DNA of 64,000 nt, taken from the NCBI GenBank assembly GCA_011392765.1, contig WYCW01000001.1, positions 1,739,714 to 1,803,713 on the forward strand, written 5' to 3'. This document shows, piece by piece, positions 35,054-43,824 of the stretch. This DNA comes from Candidatus Thiosymbion ectosymbiont of Catanema sp. Cochon2018. Its GTDB lineage: Bacteria; Pseudomonadota; Gammaproteobacteria; Chromatiales; Chromatiaceae. Positions within the stretch are counted from its first letter, which is position 1. The number at the start of each line of letters is the position of its first letter. The notes beneath the pieces were generated by a model, which was not told the DNA's origin, did no database searches, and saw only the letters and a list, made by a program, of their open reading frames with translations. The translations under genes were made by a program, and so were the position numbers.

Positions 35054-36079
35054 TTATTCATCCATACCCTGCGTCAGTGCCACCAGCCGATCCAGGCGGT
35101 TACGCGCCTCGCCGCCTGTAATAACGGCATCCGCCAGACGCATGCCTTCCTCCAGGCCTGCGGCGACGCCGGCCGCGTAGATGGCAGCGCCGGCGTTGAG
35201 GACCACGATGTCTCTGGCCGGACCCGGCCGGTTTTCCAGCACGCCGCGGAGCATGTCCAGGCTCGCCTGGGGTCCTTCGACCCGAATGGCGTCCAGGGGA
35301 GAGCGGGAGATGCCGAACGCCTCGGGCGTGATGCTGAACCGGCGGATCTCGCCGTCCTTCAACTCCGCTGCCTCGGTCGCGTCGCCGATACTGATTTCGT
35401 CCAGGCCATCGCGAGAATGGACGACCAGCAGGTGGCGGCTGCCCAGGCGTTGGAGTGCCTGGGCCAGGGGTTCGAGCAGGTCTTCTCGGAAGACCCCGAG
35501 CAGCTGATTGGGGACCCCGGCGGGGTTGGTCAGGGGACCGAGGATATTGAAGATGGTCCGCACGCCCAACTCCTTGCGCGGGCCGATGGCATGTTTCATG
35601 GCCCCGTGATGGGCCGGGGCGAACATAAATCCCACCCCGACCTCCCGCACGCAACGGGCGACCTGATCGGGGGTCAGATCCAGCCGGATGCCCGCCGCTT
35701 CGAGGACGTCGGCGCTGCCGGACTTGCTCGATACCGAGCGGTTGCCATGCTTGGCGACGTGACAACCGGCGGCAGCGGCCACGAACATGCTGGTGGTGGA
35801 GATGTTGAAGGTCCCGGAGGCATCGCCGCCGGTCCCCACGATGTCCAGGGAGTTGGGTAGGTCACTGATATCCACGCCGCTGGCCAGCTCACGCATAACA
35901 ACGGCCGCGGCTGTGATCTCGGTGACCGTCTCTCCCTTCATGCGCATGGCGACCAGAAAGCCGGCAATCTGCGCCCCGGTGGCCGCGCCGCTCATGATGG
36001 CCCGCATGACGGCGGTCATCTCCTGCTCGTCGAGATGATGGCCGTCGATGACCTTGGCGATGGCTTGTTTGATGTCCAT
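35054..36079 (-). CDS. trpD: Anthranilate phosphoribosyltransferase
   Basis: Transfers phosphoribose from PRPP to anthranilate. PRPP loop motif VGTGGDASGTFNIST and the anthranilate/PRPP site KHGNRSVSSKSGSADVLEAAG are intact, as is FAPAHHGAMKHAIGPRKELGVRTIFNILGPLTNP. 341 residues, full length. The start is only 11 bases from the stop of the inserted Rpn-type gene, so trpD may depend on read-through of that gene or on a promoter within it. Confidence 0.97.
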   Translation of the reverse strand: MDIKQAIAKVIDGHHLDEQEMTAVMRAIMSGAATGAQIAGFLVAMRMKGETVTEITAAAVVMRELASGVDISDLPNSLDIVGTGGDASGTFNISTTSMFVAAAAGCHVAKHGNRSVSSKSGSADVLEAAGIRLDLTPDQVARCVREVGVGFMFAPAHHGAMKHAIGPRKELGVRTIFNILGPLTNPAGVPNQLLGVFREDLLEPLAQALQRLGSRHLLVVHSRDGLDEISIGDATEAAELKDGEIRRFSITPEAFGISRSPLDAIRVEGPQASLDMLRGVLENRPGPARDIVVLNAGAAIYAAGVAAGLEEGMRLADAVITGGEARNRLDRLVALTQGMDE

Positions 36080-36089
36080 TTTTTTCTCC

Positions 36090-36971
36090 TCAGAGCTTTT
36101 CGATCTCTTCGATCGAGAGTTGTGTATATTTTTGGATTTTTCCCATAGGTTCCTGGCCTGCTTTCATTGCCTTGGCCATTTCCATTTTGTGTTCTTCTCT
36201 GCCTTCTTCTCTGCCTTCGTCCCTCCCATCCAAGCGTCCATCGTGATAGCTGGAGTGATAGAGGCTGGCCTGGTAGCTCAGGTCTTCGGCATACTGCTCA
36301 TAGGCCCGACGTTCTTTTTCTTCCAGATTCAGGATGTCCAGGACCTGTTTGGCCTCGCGCAAGCCCCTGGCCCGGAATTCTTCTTTGACCTCTTGGTTTT
36401 TCAGGAGGTAGATCCATTCGTCCAGGGAGTCCCTGGCTATGTCGTCGAATTGGTTGACTTTGAGCAGGTAGTATTCCGGATAGAGCTCGTGGGGGTAGCG
36501 TCGGCCGAAGAGTTCTTGTTGTCGGTTATTCAACCGGAGCTCGTCGTGATGATGCAGGCCCAGAAATCGGGTCTTGCCGTGGTAGACGTAGTCTTTGCCA
36601 TGCCCTAGGTCGAAGTGGAGGATGTTGATCGAGATCACTTTGATGACCTGGTCGTAGGGTTCTCCCATCACCAGGTGTTCGGTAATGGCCTTGGCGGTGG
36701 CGAACAGGATGCGTTGCAGGAAGTCAAATTCCCGTTCGTATTGGACTTCGATGAGAAGGATTTCCTGGTTGCGGTTGCGGACCTTGAGGTCAACCCGGTT
36801 GGCCCGGTCCCGGGGATGGTCGCGGTTGCCCTCGCTTTCCAGGAGCTCCAGGATTTGGATGTCGTCCCTGAGTAGCTCCGAAAGGAAGCCTTCCAGGATT
36901 TCGTAGTTGGCTTTGCTGCGCAGCAGGCGTTTGAGTGCCCAGTCGAAGCTGACGAGTTTTCTGGTGTTCAT
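36090..36971 (-). CDS. Rpn-family recombination-promoting nuclease / PD-(D/E)XK transposase-like protein
   Basis: 293 residues. Pattern of the Rpn / PDDEXK_2 family: MNTRKLVSFDWALKRLLRSKANYEILEGFLSEL, then the active site with Asp61 (RVDLKV) and Glu75-x-Gln77 (LLIEVQYERE), then WIYLLKNQEVKEEF and a charged tail (GRLDGRDEGREEGREEHKME). Members in Escherichia coli are DNA endonucleases that raise recombination. It lies between trpG and trpD in the operon direction, an odd place, and is likely a late arrival. Confidence 0.88.
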   Translation of the reverse strand: MNTRKLVSFDWALKRLLRSKANYEILEGFLSELLRDDIQILELLESEGNRDHPRDRANRVDLKVRNRNQEILLIEVQYEREFDFLQRILFATAKAITEHLVMGEPYDQVIKVISINILHFDLGHGKDYVYHGKTRFLGLHHHDELRLNNRQQELFGRRYPHELYPEYYLLKVNQFDDIARDSLDEWIYLLKNQEVKEEFRARGLREAKQVLDILNLEEKERRAYEQYAEDLSYQASLYHSSYHDGRLDGRDEGREEGREEHKMEMAKAMKAGQEPMGKIQKYTQLSIEEIEKL

Positions 36972-37071
36972 GGTGGGTTCGGATCAGGTTGCATACGGAA
37001 TTAGACAGCCTCTGAGCCCAGCCGGTCCATTCGTGGTTCTTCATTTCCCGCGTCCATCCGCTGCTCGATGC

Positions 37072-37653
37072 TTACTCGCCCTCGATAAAGTTACGCAACA
37101 GGTCGTGCCCCTGCCGCGTGAGGATGGATTCGGGGTGGAACTGCACGCCCTGGACCGGATACTCCCGATGTCGGACCCCCATGATCTCGTCCCGGATCCC
37201 GTCTGCCTTTTGGGTCCAGGCCGTGACCTCCAGGGACCGCGGGAGGTCGGCCTCCGCGACCACCAGGGAGTGGTAGCGCGTGGCCTGGAAGGGCATCTCG
37301 AGCCCGCTGAACACCCCCTGTTCCCTGTGGTAGATAAGCGAAGTCTTGCCGTGCATCACCTGCCGCGCCTTTACGATGCTGCCGCCGAAGGCCCGGCCGA
37401 TGGACTGATGGCCGAGACATACGCCGAGGATGGGAATATGGCCGGCAAACGCCCGGATCAGGGGCACCGAGATCCCCGCCTGGTCGGGGGTGCAGGGTCC
37501 GGGAGAGACGACAATGTGGGTAGGGGCGAGGTCCGCGATTTCCTCCAGGCCGATGCCGTCGTTGCGGAAGACCCGCACCTCCACGCCAAGCTCACCCAGA
37601 TACTGAACCAGGTTGAAGGTGAAGGAGTCGTAGTTGTCGATCATCAGCAGCAT
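37072..37653 (-). CDS. trpG: Anthranilate synthase component II (glutamine amidotransferase)
   Basis: Supplies ammonia to TrpE (and possibly to PabB for folate). Opening [23 protein letters not shown]; nucleophile Cys in [15 protein letters not shown]; catalytic His-x-Glu in [11 protein letters not shown]. 193 residues. First gene of the trpG-rpn-trpD-trpC series. Confidence 0.97.
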   Translation of the reverse strand: MLLMIDNYDSFTFNLVQYLGELGVEVRVFRNDGIGLEEIADLAPTHIVVSPGPCTPDQAGISVPLIRAFAGHIPILGVCLGHQSIGRAFGGSIVKARQVMHGKTSLIYHREQGVFSGLEMPFQATRYHSLVVAEADLPRSLEVTAWTQKADGIRDEIMGVRHREYPVQGVQFHPESILTRQGHDLLRNFIEGE

Positions 37654-37822
37654 TTCAAGCGTAACCTATTGTTCAAAAATGGATCTTACAAATTGATCGG
37701 GTCCGGATATCGGCATAAGTACCCGCTTTTATCTCCAATACCCCCGTTTGTCTCGCTCAAGTAGCACGCCGATAGACAACGCGCTCATGCTGCTGTCGGT
37801 AGTCGATGTTACAAGAGCCGGG

Positions 37823-37849
37823 CAAAAAAGAAACCCCGTGTCGGCGGGG
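37823..37849 (-). terminator. Hairpin with T-run, orphan on the minus strand
   Basis: Read on the minus strand, ACCCCG / CGGGGT with a six-base loop is followed by TTTCTTTTTT. No minus-strand gene ends just before it, so it may be left over from DNA lost when the tRNA stub at 38005 was formed. The rest of 37654-38004 shows no gene. Confidence 0.55.
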
Positions 37850-38004
37850 TATCGGTGGGTATCGGGTACGTCCGGGGTCAACGGCCTATTGCCGGGTCGC
37901 AGGGGGTGTCGGACGGTTGGGAAAAACCGATCCGCCGTCGGGCTTGACTCGATCTAGTCGCCACCGCACACTTTCAGCGGGATGTCATTGTCGATTTCTT
38001 TTAT

Positions 38005-38033
38005 GCGCCCGTAGCTCAGTTGGATGGAGTATC
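38005..38033 (+). pseudogene. 5' stub of a tRNA-Arg gene
   Basis: GCGCCCGTAGCTCAGTTGGA then TGGAGTATC matches the acceptor 5' strand, D stem and D loop of bacterial tRNA-Arg (normally GCGCCCGTAGCTCAGCTGGA...). The homology stops at the anticodon stem and runs into a protein gene. No 3' half is visible in the window. tRNA genes are common integration sites, so this may be a recombination junction. Confidence 0.75.
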
Positions 38034-38034
38034 T

Positions 38035-38379
38035 ATGGGGGTCAAGCCAATCTACGAACCCAACCCAAAACACAAGGAACCCTGGCACTACGGAAAGAGT
38101 GGGACCCTGTGCCCGCGTTGGAGTTGGAACATTGCTCAGGAGCTCCTCGAAGCGAGCGACCTATACGGGCAATCCCGCTTCGGCGTTCGCGACGGCATGG
38201 CATTCAAAGGCCATGAACATGCGCCGGGCAGGTGGCATGGTCATCCTGTCGCTTGGAACGAGGTCCCCCCAAAACTCGTCAACCAATGGATTCGTGCCGG
38301 GCGCGTTACCCGTCGAGAGGTCCGCGAGCTGCGGACGGTTGAAAATATCGAGCAACACCTCAGAGGTAATCCCCGGTGA
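38035..38379 (+). CDS. Unknown protein encoded with an ImmA/IrrE-type protease
   Basis: 114 residues from MGVKPIYEPNPKHKEPWHYG. Trp- and His-rich (HAPGRWHGHPVAWNEV) with a basic C-terminus (INxWIRAGRVTRREVRELRTV-like). I do not recognise the family. The GGAG that precedes its ATG by seven bases is the D-loop of the tRNA stub, so its translation signal is borrowed from tRNA sequence. It overlaps the next gene by four bases (GTGA), so the two are coupled. Confidence 0.65.
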   Translation: MGVKPIYEPNPKHKEPWHYGKSGTLCPRWSWNIAQELLEASDLYGQSRFGVRDGMAFKGHEHAPGRWHGHPVAWNEVPPKLVNQWIRAGRVTRREVRELRTVENIEQHLRGNPR

Positions 38380-39926
38380 ACGAATGGCAAGGTTTCGGCG
38401 ATCCCTCCAGGTTCGCAATCGAGTTCAAATTCGTTCCCGACCCCCATAACGGGCAGGGCACGCGGTCCAGTCTATCGGCATCTTGGGGCATGTTCCGGCT
38501 GTGGGCCCAGGACCGCAACCTCTGTGAGCACCGTGCCCAGGGGGAACTGCACACCGAGGTGACCTGGTATCTCCTGCCGCTGTTCGGATGGCTCGCCGAG
38601 AACTGGGACCCGCTGTTCCATGAACACCGCTTGCCGGAACCGATGGATGTCAACAGTGCGCGCCCCGCCTATCTGCAGGGACTACGCACCACGCTCGGGG
38701 ATCCCGATCCTCAGGTAGAGCACCGGGCCGAGGCATGGCAGCGGTGGTGGCACCGCCACGGACTGCGGTCTTGTCGCGACGGTGGTCTCTTCCCGGATGT
38801 GTTCATTCGACGCCTGCTCGATTTCGTGGAGATCTCCTGGGGCAACCGGATATTGCCGGGAGCGCCTGCCGAGTTTTATTTCACCGCCCCGTTCGACACC
38901 CTCTACCTCGAAGTCGGCCAGGTCGCGGAGCCCCTATACCAGGCTTTGGAAGTCGCTGCCCAGGCGATGAACCAATGGGGTGGCGACGAAAAGCCCGAAA
39001 TCGCGGCGCTCCAGCAGGCAATGAAGCGCATACCCGAGACGGCACCCGACGAGCGTGAAGGCTGGTACCTGCACGGGGAACCAGATCGGCAAGACGCCGC
39101 CGGGTCTATCCGGACTGCGCTGGAAAAGCTCCCGAAAGCCGCTCAGGTATTAACCGAAAGCGTCCTTCATCCCCTTTACATACGGCAACTCTCGCCGGCC
39201 GCGGCGATGTTCGGTTCCGCGACGCCTGCTATCGGACAAGCGGATGCCGAGTTGCTCACCCAGACCTTGCTTGCCGCATTTACCCGGGATGCAGGGCCGA
39301 CGGCGCACGACTCCTTGGTGCAAGACCAACCCTTGGCAGAGGTGCGCGCGGACTATGAGGAAGGCTACGACCTCGCCCTCGACCTGCTCGACACCCTGGA
39401 CCTTCCGGGCGGGCAAGCGCAACGCATCGACGTAGCCCGGTTGCTACATGACCTCGGGATTTCTATCTCCCCGGTGGAGATGGAGGACGACGGGTTACGC
39501 GGAGTGGCCCTCGCCGGACCCGACTTGCGGCCGACAGTCCTGGTCAACACCTGCCACCCGATGAACCAGCGCGAATCGGGGTATCGCTTTACTCTTGCCC
39601 ACGAGCTCTGCCATGTGCTGCACGACCGGGGCTACGCTCGTCGGGTGTCCTTGGTCAGCGGTCCCTGGGCGCCGCCCGGAGTCGAGCGACGGGCCAACGC
39701 CTTTGCCGCCATGCTGCTGATGCCGCCGGAGCTGGTGAACCGACTCGTTGCGGATCTGTCGTCACCTGATCTCGCCGGTGTCGACGCCATCGAAAAGCTC
39801 GCCCGCCGTATGGGCACCGGGTTTCTGGCGACGCTGGAGCACCTGACCAACATCGGTAAGCTGAACGACGGAGAGCGTGAACGAGTCAGGGCCGAGGCCT
39901 GGCGAAGGAAAGGGTTCGATGCCTGA
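38376..39926 (+). CDS. ImmA/IrrE-family zinc metallopeptidase with a long N-terminal region
   Basis: 516 residues. The C-terminal third is a DUF955 (ImmA/IrrE) peptidase: HDLGISISPVEMEDDGLRGVA, VLVNTCHPMNQRESGYRF, zinc motif FTLAHELCHVLHD (HExxH) and the third-ligand helix ERRANAFAAMLLMPPELV. ImmA-type proteases cleave repressors, for example of mobile elements or stress genes. The first 330 residues are unassigned. Start is GTG 38376, coupled to the upstream gene. The pair is plausibly a regulatory or toxin-antitoxin-like module; the partner may be the target. Confidence 0.85.
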   Translation: MNEWQGFGDPSRFAIEFKFVPDPHNGQGTRSSLSASWGMFRLWAQDRNLCEHRAQGELHTEVTWYLLPLFGWLAENWDPLFHEHRLPEPMDVNSARPAYLQGLRTTLGDPDPQVEHRAEAWQRWWHRHGLRSCRDGGLFPDVFIRRLLDFVEISWGNRILPGAPAEFYFTAPFDTLYLEVGQVAEPLYQALEVAAQAMNQWGGDEKPEIAALQQAMKRIPETAPDEREGWYLHGEPDRQDAAGSIRTALEKLPKAAQVLTESVLHPLYIRQLSPAAAMFGSATPAIGQADAELLTQTLLAAFTRDAGPTAHDSLVQDQPLAEVRADYEEGYDLALDLLDTLDLPGGQAQRIDVARLLHDLGISISPVEMEDDGLRGVALAGPDLRPTVLVNTCHPMNQRESGYRFTLAHELCHVLHDRGYARRVSLVSGPWAPPGVERRANAFAAMLLMPPELVNRLVADLSSPDLAGVDAIEKLARRMGTGFLATLEHLTNIGKLNDGERERVRAEAWRRKGFDA

Positions 39927-39932
39927 CACCTG

Positions 39933-39956
39933 CGCCCGATCGGAGATCGGGCGTTT
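39933..39956 (+). terminator. Hairpin after the metallopeptidase gene
   Basis: CGCCCGATC / GATCGGGCG with loop GGA, followed by TTTC. The short T-run makes it a modest terminator. Bases 39957-40280 hold nothing that I can support as a gene. Confidence 0.6.
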
Positions 39957-40280
39957 CGCCCGAAGGCTCTTTATGGATTCCGGACTGCTGACGGTTACGC
40001 AAGGGCACCACCTGACGTTTGGAGTGCGGCGGTAAGCTTACAGAAGTCCGCGCTACCCGGTGTAACCCGGATGCCGCCATGGGCTAGCTGCCCGCTGCCG
40101 CTTCGGGTTGGGCGATGCACCTGTGCTGAACCAGGGCGTTGCGGTGAGGGGAAAGCGCCGTTGTCGCGGTGCGCGTGGAACCCGGCATCCAAGTCCGAGC
40201 AACTGTTGTCGATAGGGCACGCGACTGGGATCCGATCAAACCGCACCGCTCTGACGGCGTACTCCAAAACAGTCCGGAAT

Positions 40281-40520
40281 CTATAAAGAGCCTTCCTTAA
40301 AATCGAGCAGTTCGTACAATTCCGGACGCGCTTGGTCACACCCGCGGCACCCACCGCCGCAATCGGTGCCGGGGGGCAGTTTGCGCACCCGGCCCTTGCG
40401 CTCCAATGTCGCCAGCATGCCGCGCAAGGCATCGGCGTCGGTATCGAAATGCCGGGCCATGTCGATCAGGGCCGCGCGTTTGTGCTCGGCCAGGTAGCTC
40501 CTCAGCTCGGAAAGAATCAT
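40281..40520 (-). CDS. feoC: FeoC-like transcriptional regulator / FeoB accessory protein
   Basis: 79 residues from MILSELRSYLAEHKRAALIDMARHF. A winged-helix fold (DTDADALRGMLATLERKGRV) followed by a Cys cluster CGGGCRGCDQ, as in FeoC proteins, which are tied to FeoB stability and may carry a [4Fe-4S] cluster. It lies 404 bases downstream of feoB on the same strand; that gap includes a half GTCTAAAAA repeat (40601-40623) and no gene. Confidence 0.85.
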   Translation of the reverse strand: MILSELRSYLAEHKRAALIDMARHFDTDADALRGMLATLERKGRVRKLPPGTDCGGGCRGCDQARPELYELLDFKEGSL

Positions 40521-40924
40521 GGCGATCCTCCAAGGGTGATTGGATTCAGGGCAAAAATGCTCGGAGCGTCGATCCCCGTACCTCAAAGCCTGTCTGACTT
40601 AGAGGTTGTCTAAAAACTAACTCCTGGTTCCGTGAACTAAATGAACCGTTCATAGAATAATCCCTTTATAAAACAACAGGATAATGGAAAAATTCATTCA
40701 CTTTTGGACTCACCCAGGGGGTGAAGCAGCCAATCCTTGAATATCAAGTGGAATCATGAGGTTAGCCACAATCCTAGATTTTATCTCACGGATTCAGGGC
40801 GTTCATAGCGAGAGATCGAGGAGCCGAGGCAGATTTTTCGCTCGCTGTGCTCACTACAAATGCGCCGGTTACGGCCGGCGTTAGCGCGTAGTTAGGGTTC
40901 AGTCCTCACTCCAAACCTACGCAC

Positions 40925-42877
40925 TCAGGCATTGTCGGCAACGGCGACATACAGGCGTTGCCTCTCGCGCCGGCCCCACCAGCGCAGTCCGACGGCGACC
41001 ATCAGGAAGATGGCCGACAGCATGCCGATCCACATCATGGATAGGCCCGGATGACGCGCGAAGGTGGCCGTCTGGTAGAACAGCGTGGCTGTCATGTAGC
41101 CGATCCCGGTAGTCCAACCCGCCACGAACAGGGTCCAACCCAGGTTGGTCTCGCGGTAGACCGCCGCCAGGGCCGCGGTGCAGGGGAAGTAGAGCAGGAT
41201 GAACAGCAGGTAGGCGAAGGCCCCGGCCGCGCCGTCGAAGCGGGACGCCATGGCGCCGAAGGTGCCGGTCGCTACCTCCTGCTCTGCGGCCGCCGTTTCC
41301 CGGCTGCTCACGTCGCCGATGTTCAGCCCCAAAGGATCGCCCCAAGTGCCCATGGCGTCGCCCAGGTTGGCCGGGATGGTGGCGAAGGCCTCGGACAGGC
41401 CGCCCAACAGGCTGAATCCCTCTTCCTCTTTCGGCGCCTCGCCGGCCGCGGCGGCTTCCGCCTCGGCCATGGCCGTATACATGGAATCCAGGGTGCCGAC
41501 CACGGCTTCCTTGGCCAACACGCCGGTGAAGATGCCCACCGCCGCCGGCCAGTTCTCCTGATCCAGGCCCATGGGTGAGAAGGCCGGCGCGATGCCGCGG
41601 CCCACCTCGCTGAGCACCGACTTGTCGCTATCCTCGTTGCCGAAGCTGTCGTCGGTGCCCAGGGCGTTGAGGAAGTTGAGCACCAGCACCATGGGGACGA
41701 TGATCTTGCCGGCCCGGAACATGAAGCTTTTGGTCCGGTCCCAGGTGCGGGTCAGCACGCCCTTGAGGGTGGGTAGATGGTAGGGCGGCAGCTCTATCAC
41801 GAACGGGGTGGTCTCTCCCGGCAGCAGGGTGTTCTTCATGAGCAGCCCGGTCAGCACGGCTGCGGCGATGCCGATCAGGTACAGGCCGAATACGACGTTC
41901 TGGCCGCCGATGGGGAAGAAGGCGGCGGCGAACAGCGCATACACGGGCAGCCGCGCCCCGCAGGACATGAAGGGGGCCGTGACGGTGGTCAGGATGCGAT
42001 CGCGCTGCTGCTCCAGGGTGCGGGTCGCCATGATGGCCGGGACGTTGCAGCCGAAGCCCACGATCAGGGGTACGAAGGACTTGCCCGGCAGGCCGATGGC
42101 GCGCATGGCGCGGTCCATGACGAAGGCGGCCCGGGCCATGTAACCGGAATCCTCCAGCACCGATAGAAACAGGTAGAGGAAGGCGATTACCGGAATGAAG
42201 GTGGCCACTACCTGGATACCGCCGCCGATGCCGTTGGCGACGAGGACCGTAAGCCATTCGGGTGAGCCCATGCCACCCATGATCTCGACTACGCCGTCCA
42301 CCAGCAGGGTGCCGGTGAAGAGGTCGAAGAAGTCGATGAAGGAGCCGCCGATGTTGATGGTAAACATGAACATCAGGTACATGACCACCAGGAAGATGGG
42401 GATGCCCAAGGCCCGGTTGAGCATCACGCGGTCGATGCGGTCCGAGAGGTTGCGCGAGGTCCGGGATTTGCGCTGCACGTGGTCCTGGGTCACCTGATTG
42501 GCGAAGCCGTAGCGCCCATCCGCCAACAGGATGTCCACATCGTCCGGCAACCCCGCGCGCAGCGCCGCCAATGTTTCCACCGGCACTGCGTCGGCGGCGA
42601 TGTCCCGCGCCAGGTCGTCACCTTCGAGCAGACGGGTCGCCAGCCAGCGGGGGTCTGCACCCGCCTGCTGCGCGGCCCCTTCGAGTCGTGGCAGCAGCTC
42701 GCCGATGGCCCGCTCCAGGCCGGCATCATGGGTGATCTCGACGGCCGACACCGGAGACGCCTTGAGCGACTCGGCCAGGGTATGCCTGAGCGCGTCGATG
42801 CCCTGGTTGTCCACCGCGACAATCGGCACTACCGGGCAACCCAGGTACTGGGCCAGCTTCTCCACATTGATCTCCAT
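40925..42877 (-). CDS. feoB: FeoB ferrous iron permease lacking the N-terminal GTPase domain
   Basis: 650 residues. The frame begins MEINVEKLAQYLGCPVVPIVA, which in normal FeoB follows directly after the G4 motif at about residue 125; G1 (GNPNxGKT), G2, G3 and G4 are absent here and upstream sequence is feoA. The whole membrane part is present, including both Gate segments with GFGCNVPAIMATRTL, PFMSCGARLPVYALFA and EAVVGTLDSMYT, and the helical spacer region before them. FeoB needs GTP binding for normal iron uptake, so this protein is probably non-functional or altered. The junction lies at about 42878-42890, next to the end of feoA. Confidence 0.93.
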   Translation of the reverse strand: MEINVEKLAQYLGCPVVPIVAVDNQGIDALRHTLAESLKASPVSAVEITHDAGLERAIGELLPRLEGAAQQAGADPRWLATRLLEGDDLARDIAADAVPVETLAALRAGLPDDVDILLADGRYGFANQVTQDHVQRKSRTSRNLSDRIDRVMLNRALGIPIFLVVMYLMFMFTINIGGSFIDFFDLFTGTLLVDGVVEIMGGMGSPEWLTVLVANGIGGGIQVVATFIPVIAFLYLFLSVLEDSGYMARAAFVMDRAMRAIGLPGKSFVPLIVGFGCNVPAIMATRTLEQQRDRILTTVTAPFMSCGARLPVYALFAAAFFPIGGQNVVFGLYLIGIAAAVLTGLLMKNTLLPGETTPFVIELPPYHLPTLKGVLTRTWDRTKSFMFRAGKIIVPMVLVLNFLNALGTDDSFGNEDSDKSVLSEVGRGIAPAFSPMGLDQENWPAAVGIFTGVLAKEAVVGTLDSMYTAMAEAEAAAAGEAPKEEEGFSLLGGLSEAFATIPANLGDAMGTWGDPLGLNIGDVSSRETAAAEQEVATGTFGAMASRFDGAAGAFAYLLFILLYFPCTAALAAVYRETNLGWTLFVAGWTTGIGYMTATLFYQTATFARHPGLSMMWIGMLSAIFLMVAVGLRWWGRRERQRLYVAVADNA

Positions 42878-43115
42878 TCCGAAGGACCCGCTGTTTTTCC
42901 ACCCGAATGGCCGCCGCCTCGCCCTTGCGCAGGCTGAGCTTGAAGCCGCGTACCCGGAGCTCCACCGGGTCGCCCATGGGCGCCACCCGAGTGATGCTGA
43001 ATTCGGTTCCGGGGGTCAATCCCATTGCCAGCAATTTCTTGCGATAGCTGCGGCCGGCCTCTTCAAAGCCGAGCACCTGCCCCAGGTCGCCGACCGCCAG
43101 ATCTTTCAGGGTCAT
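42726..43115 (-). pseudogene. feoA: FeoA with a frameshifted tail running into feoB
   Basis: MTLKDLAVGDLGQVLGFEEAG ... RVRGFKLSLRKGEAAAIRVEK is a normal FeoA SH3-like protein of about 75 residues. Instead of its stop the frame continues out of phase through the start of feoB, adding about 54 foreign residues. A deletion that removed the feoA stop and the first ~125 codons of feoB explains this. GGAGA six bases before ATG 43115 sets the start. The SH3 core could still fold. Confidence 0.85.
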
Positions 43116-43139
43116 GGAATTCTCCACTCCGATTAAGAA

Positions 43140-43647
43140 TTATTTTTTGCCGCAAATGAACGCGAATCAACGCAAATAGGCCGAAAAATACTCGGCTGAG
43201 ATCTGCCGGGTCAGATTGATTCGCGGTCGTCGTGCCTCCACACGATGCGGCGCACTTCCAAGCGAGGCGTGCCGAAATTCAGCAAAAGCCCCACGCTGAG
43301 ACCTGTGCCTCGAAGAGAGTTCATCACTTGGGCCTCATGCTCCGCTATAACGCGATTGACCGCCTTCAGCTCCACCAGCAGCTTGTCTGCAACCAGGATG
43401 TCTGCAGTAAAAGTTCCTACTACCCGATCTTTATAGCGGACTACCAACTCCTTCTGCCGCTCGAAAGCAATTCGTTGTTCGGCCAGCTCGATGCACAGAG
43501 CATTTTCGTAGACGGACTCCAAGAAACCGGCACCTAGGACATTGCTGACCTCGAATGCACGCCCGATAACACGCCGAGATATAGATTCGTCCTCATCGAC
43601 TATTCTTGACGCATTTGCGTTCATTCGCGTTCATTTGCGGCAAAAAA
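43140..43647. repeat. Inverted GCCGCAAATGAACGCGAATC repeats flanking a GxxExxY gene
   Basis: TTTTTTGCCGCAAATGAACG (from 43144) faces its inverted copy ending at 43645 (CGTTCATTTGCGGCAAAAAA). The pair encloses one gene. The same ends without a gene surround a hairpin at 10323-10514 and 48378-48540. Confidence 0.7.
43211..43624 (-). CDS. GxxExxY protein (PDDEXK_3 nuclease-fold family)
   Basis: 137 residues. Family hallmarks: RVIGRAFEVSNVLGAGFLESVYENAL (the GxxExxY motif), VRYKDRVVGTFTADILVADKLLVELKAV with Asp and Glu-x-Lys of the PD-(D/E)XK fold, and the ending LLNFGTPRLEVRRIV. Biological role unknown. The start codon lies within the right-hand flanking repeat (ATGAACGCAAAT), so the repeat contributes the first residues MNANA. 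Confidence 0.88.
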   Translation of the reverse strand: MNANASRIVDEDESISRRVIGRAFEVSNVLGAGFLESVYENALCIELAEQRIAFERQKELVVRYKDRVVGTFTADILVADKLLVELKAVNRVIAEHEAQVMNSLRGTGLSVGLLLNFGTPRLEVRRIVWRHDDRESI

Positions 43648-43699
43648 TAATTCCTGTTCACCTTATTTTTCACTCTCAGAGCCCCTCCAAATGCGCCAA

Positions 43700-43824
43700 G
43701 GTAGGTCGAAATCGGGATCGGTATCGCAATCGGAATCTCGATTTAGATCCCGATCCCGATCCCGATTTGTGCACTGCACAAACTTGACTCATTTGTAAAG
43801 ATGCAGGTCCCTCAAGGATCCTAA
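43700..43824 (+). repeat. Element A fragment, right part (GATCGG interior)
   Basis: GTAGGTCGAAATCGGGATCGG ... ACTTGACTCATTTG ... TCAAGGATCCTAA; the left end is missing. It joins the next element at CTAA. Confidence 0.6.

Noticed and set aside
41051..42166. Plus-strand frames opposite feoB
   Set aside because: GC-rich antisense frames with no recognisable family and no ribosome-binding sites.
40925..42877. Natural G-domain-less FeoB-like transporter as the ancestral state
   Set aside because: The out-of-frame run-on of feoA into feoB shows a deletion junction rather than an evolved short form.
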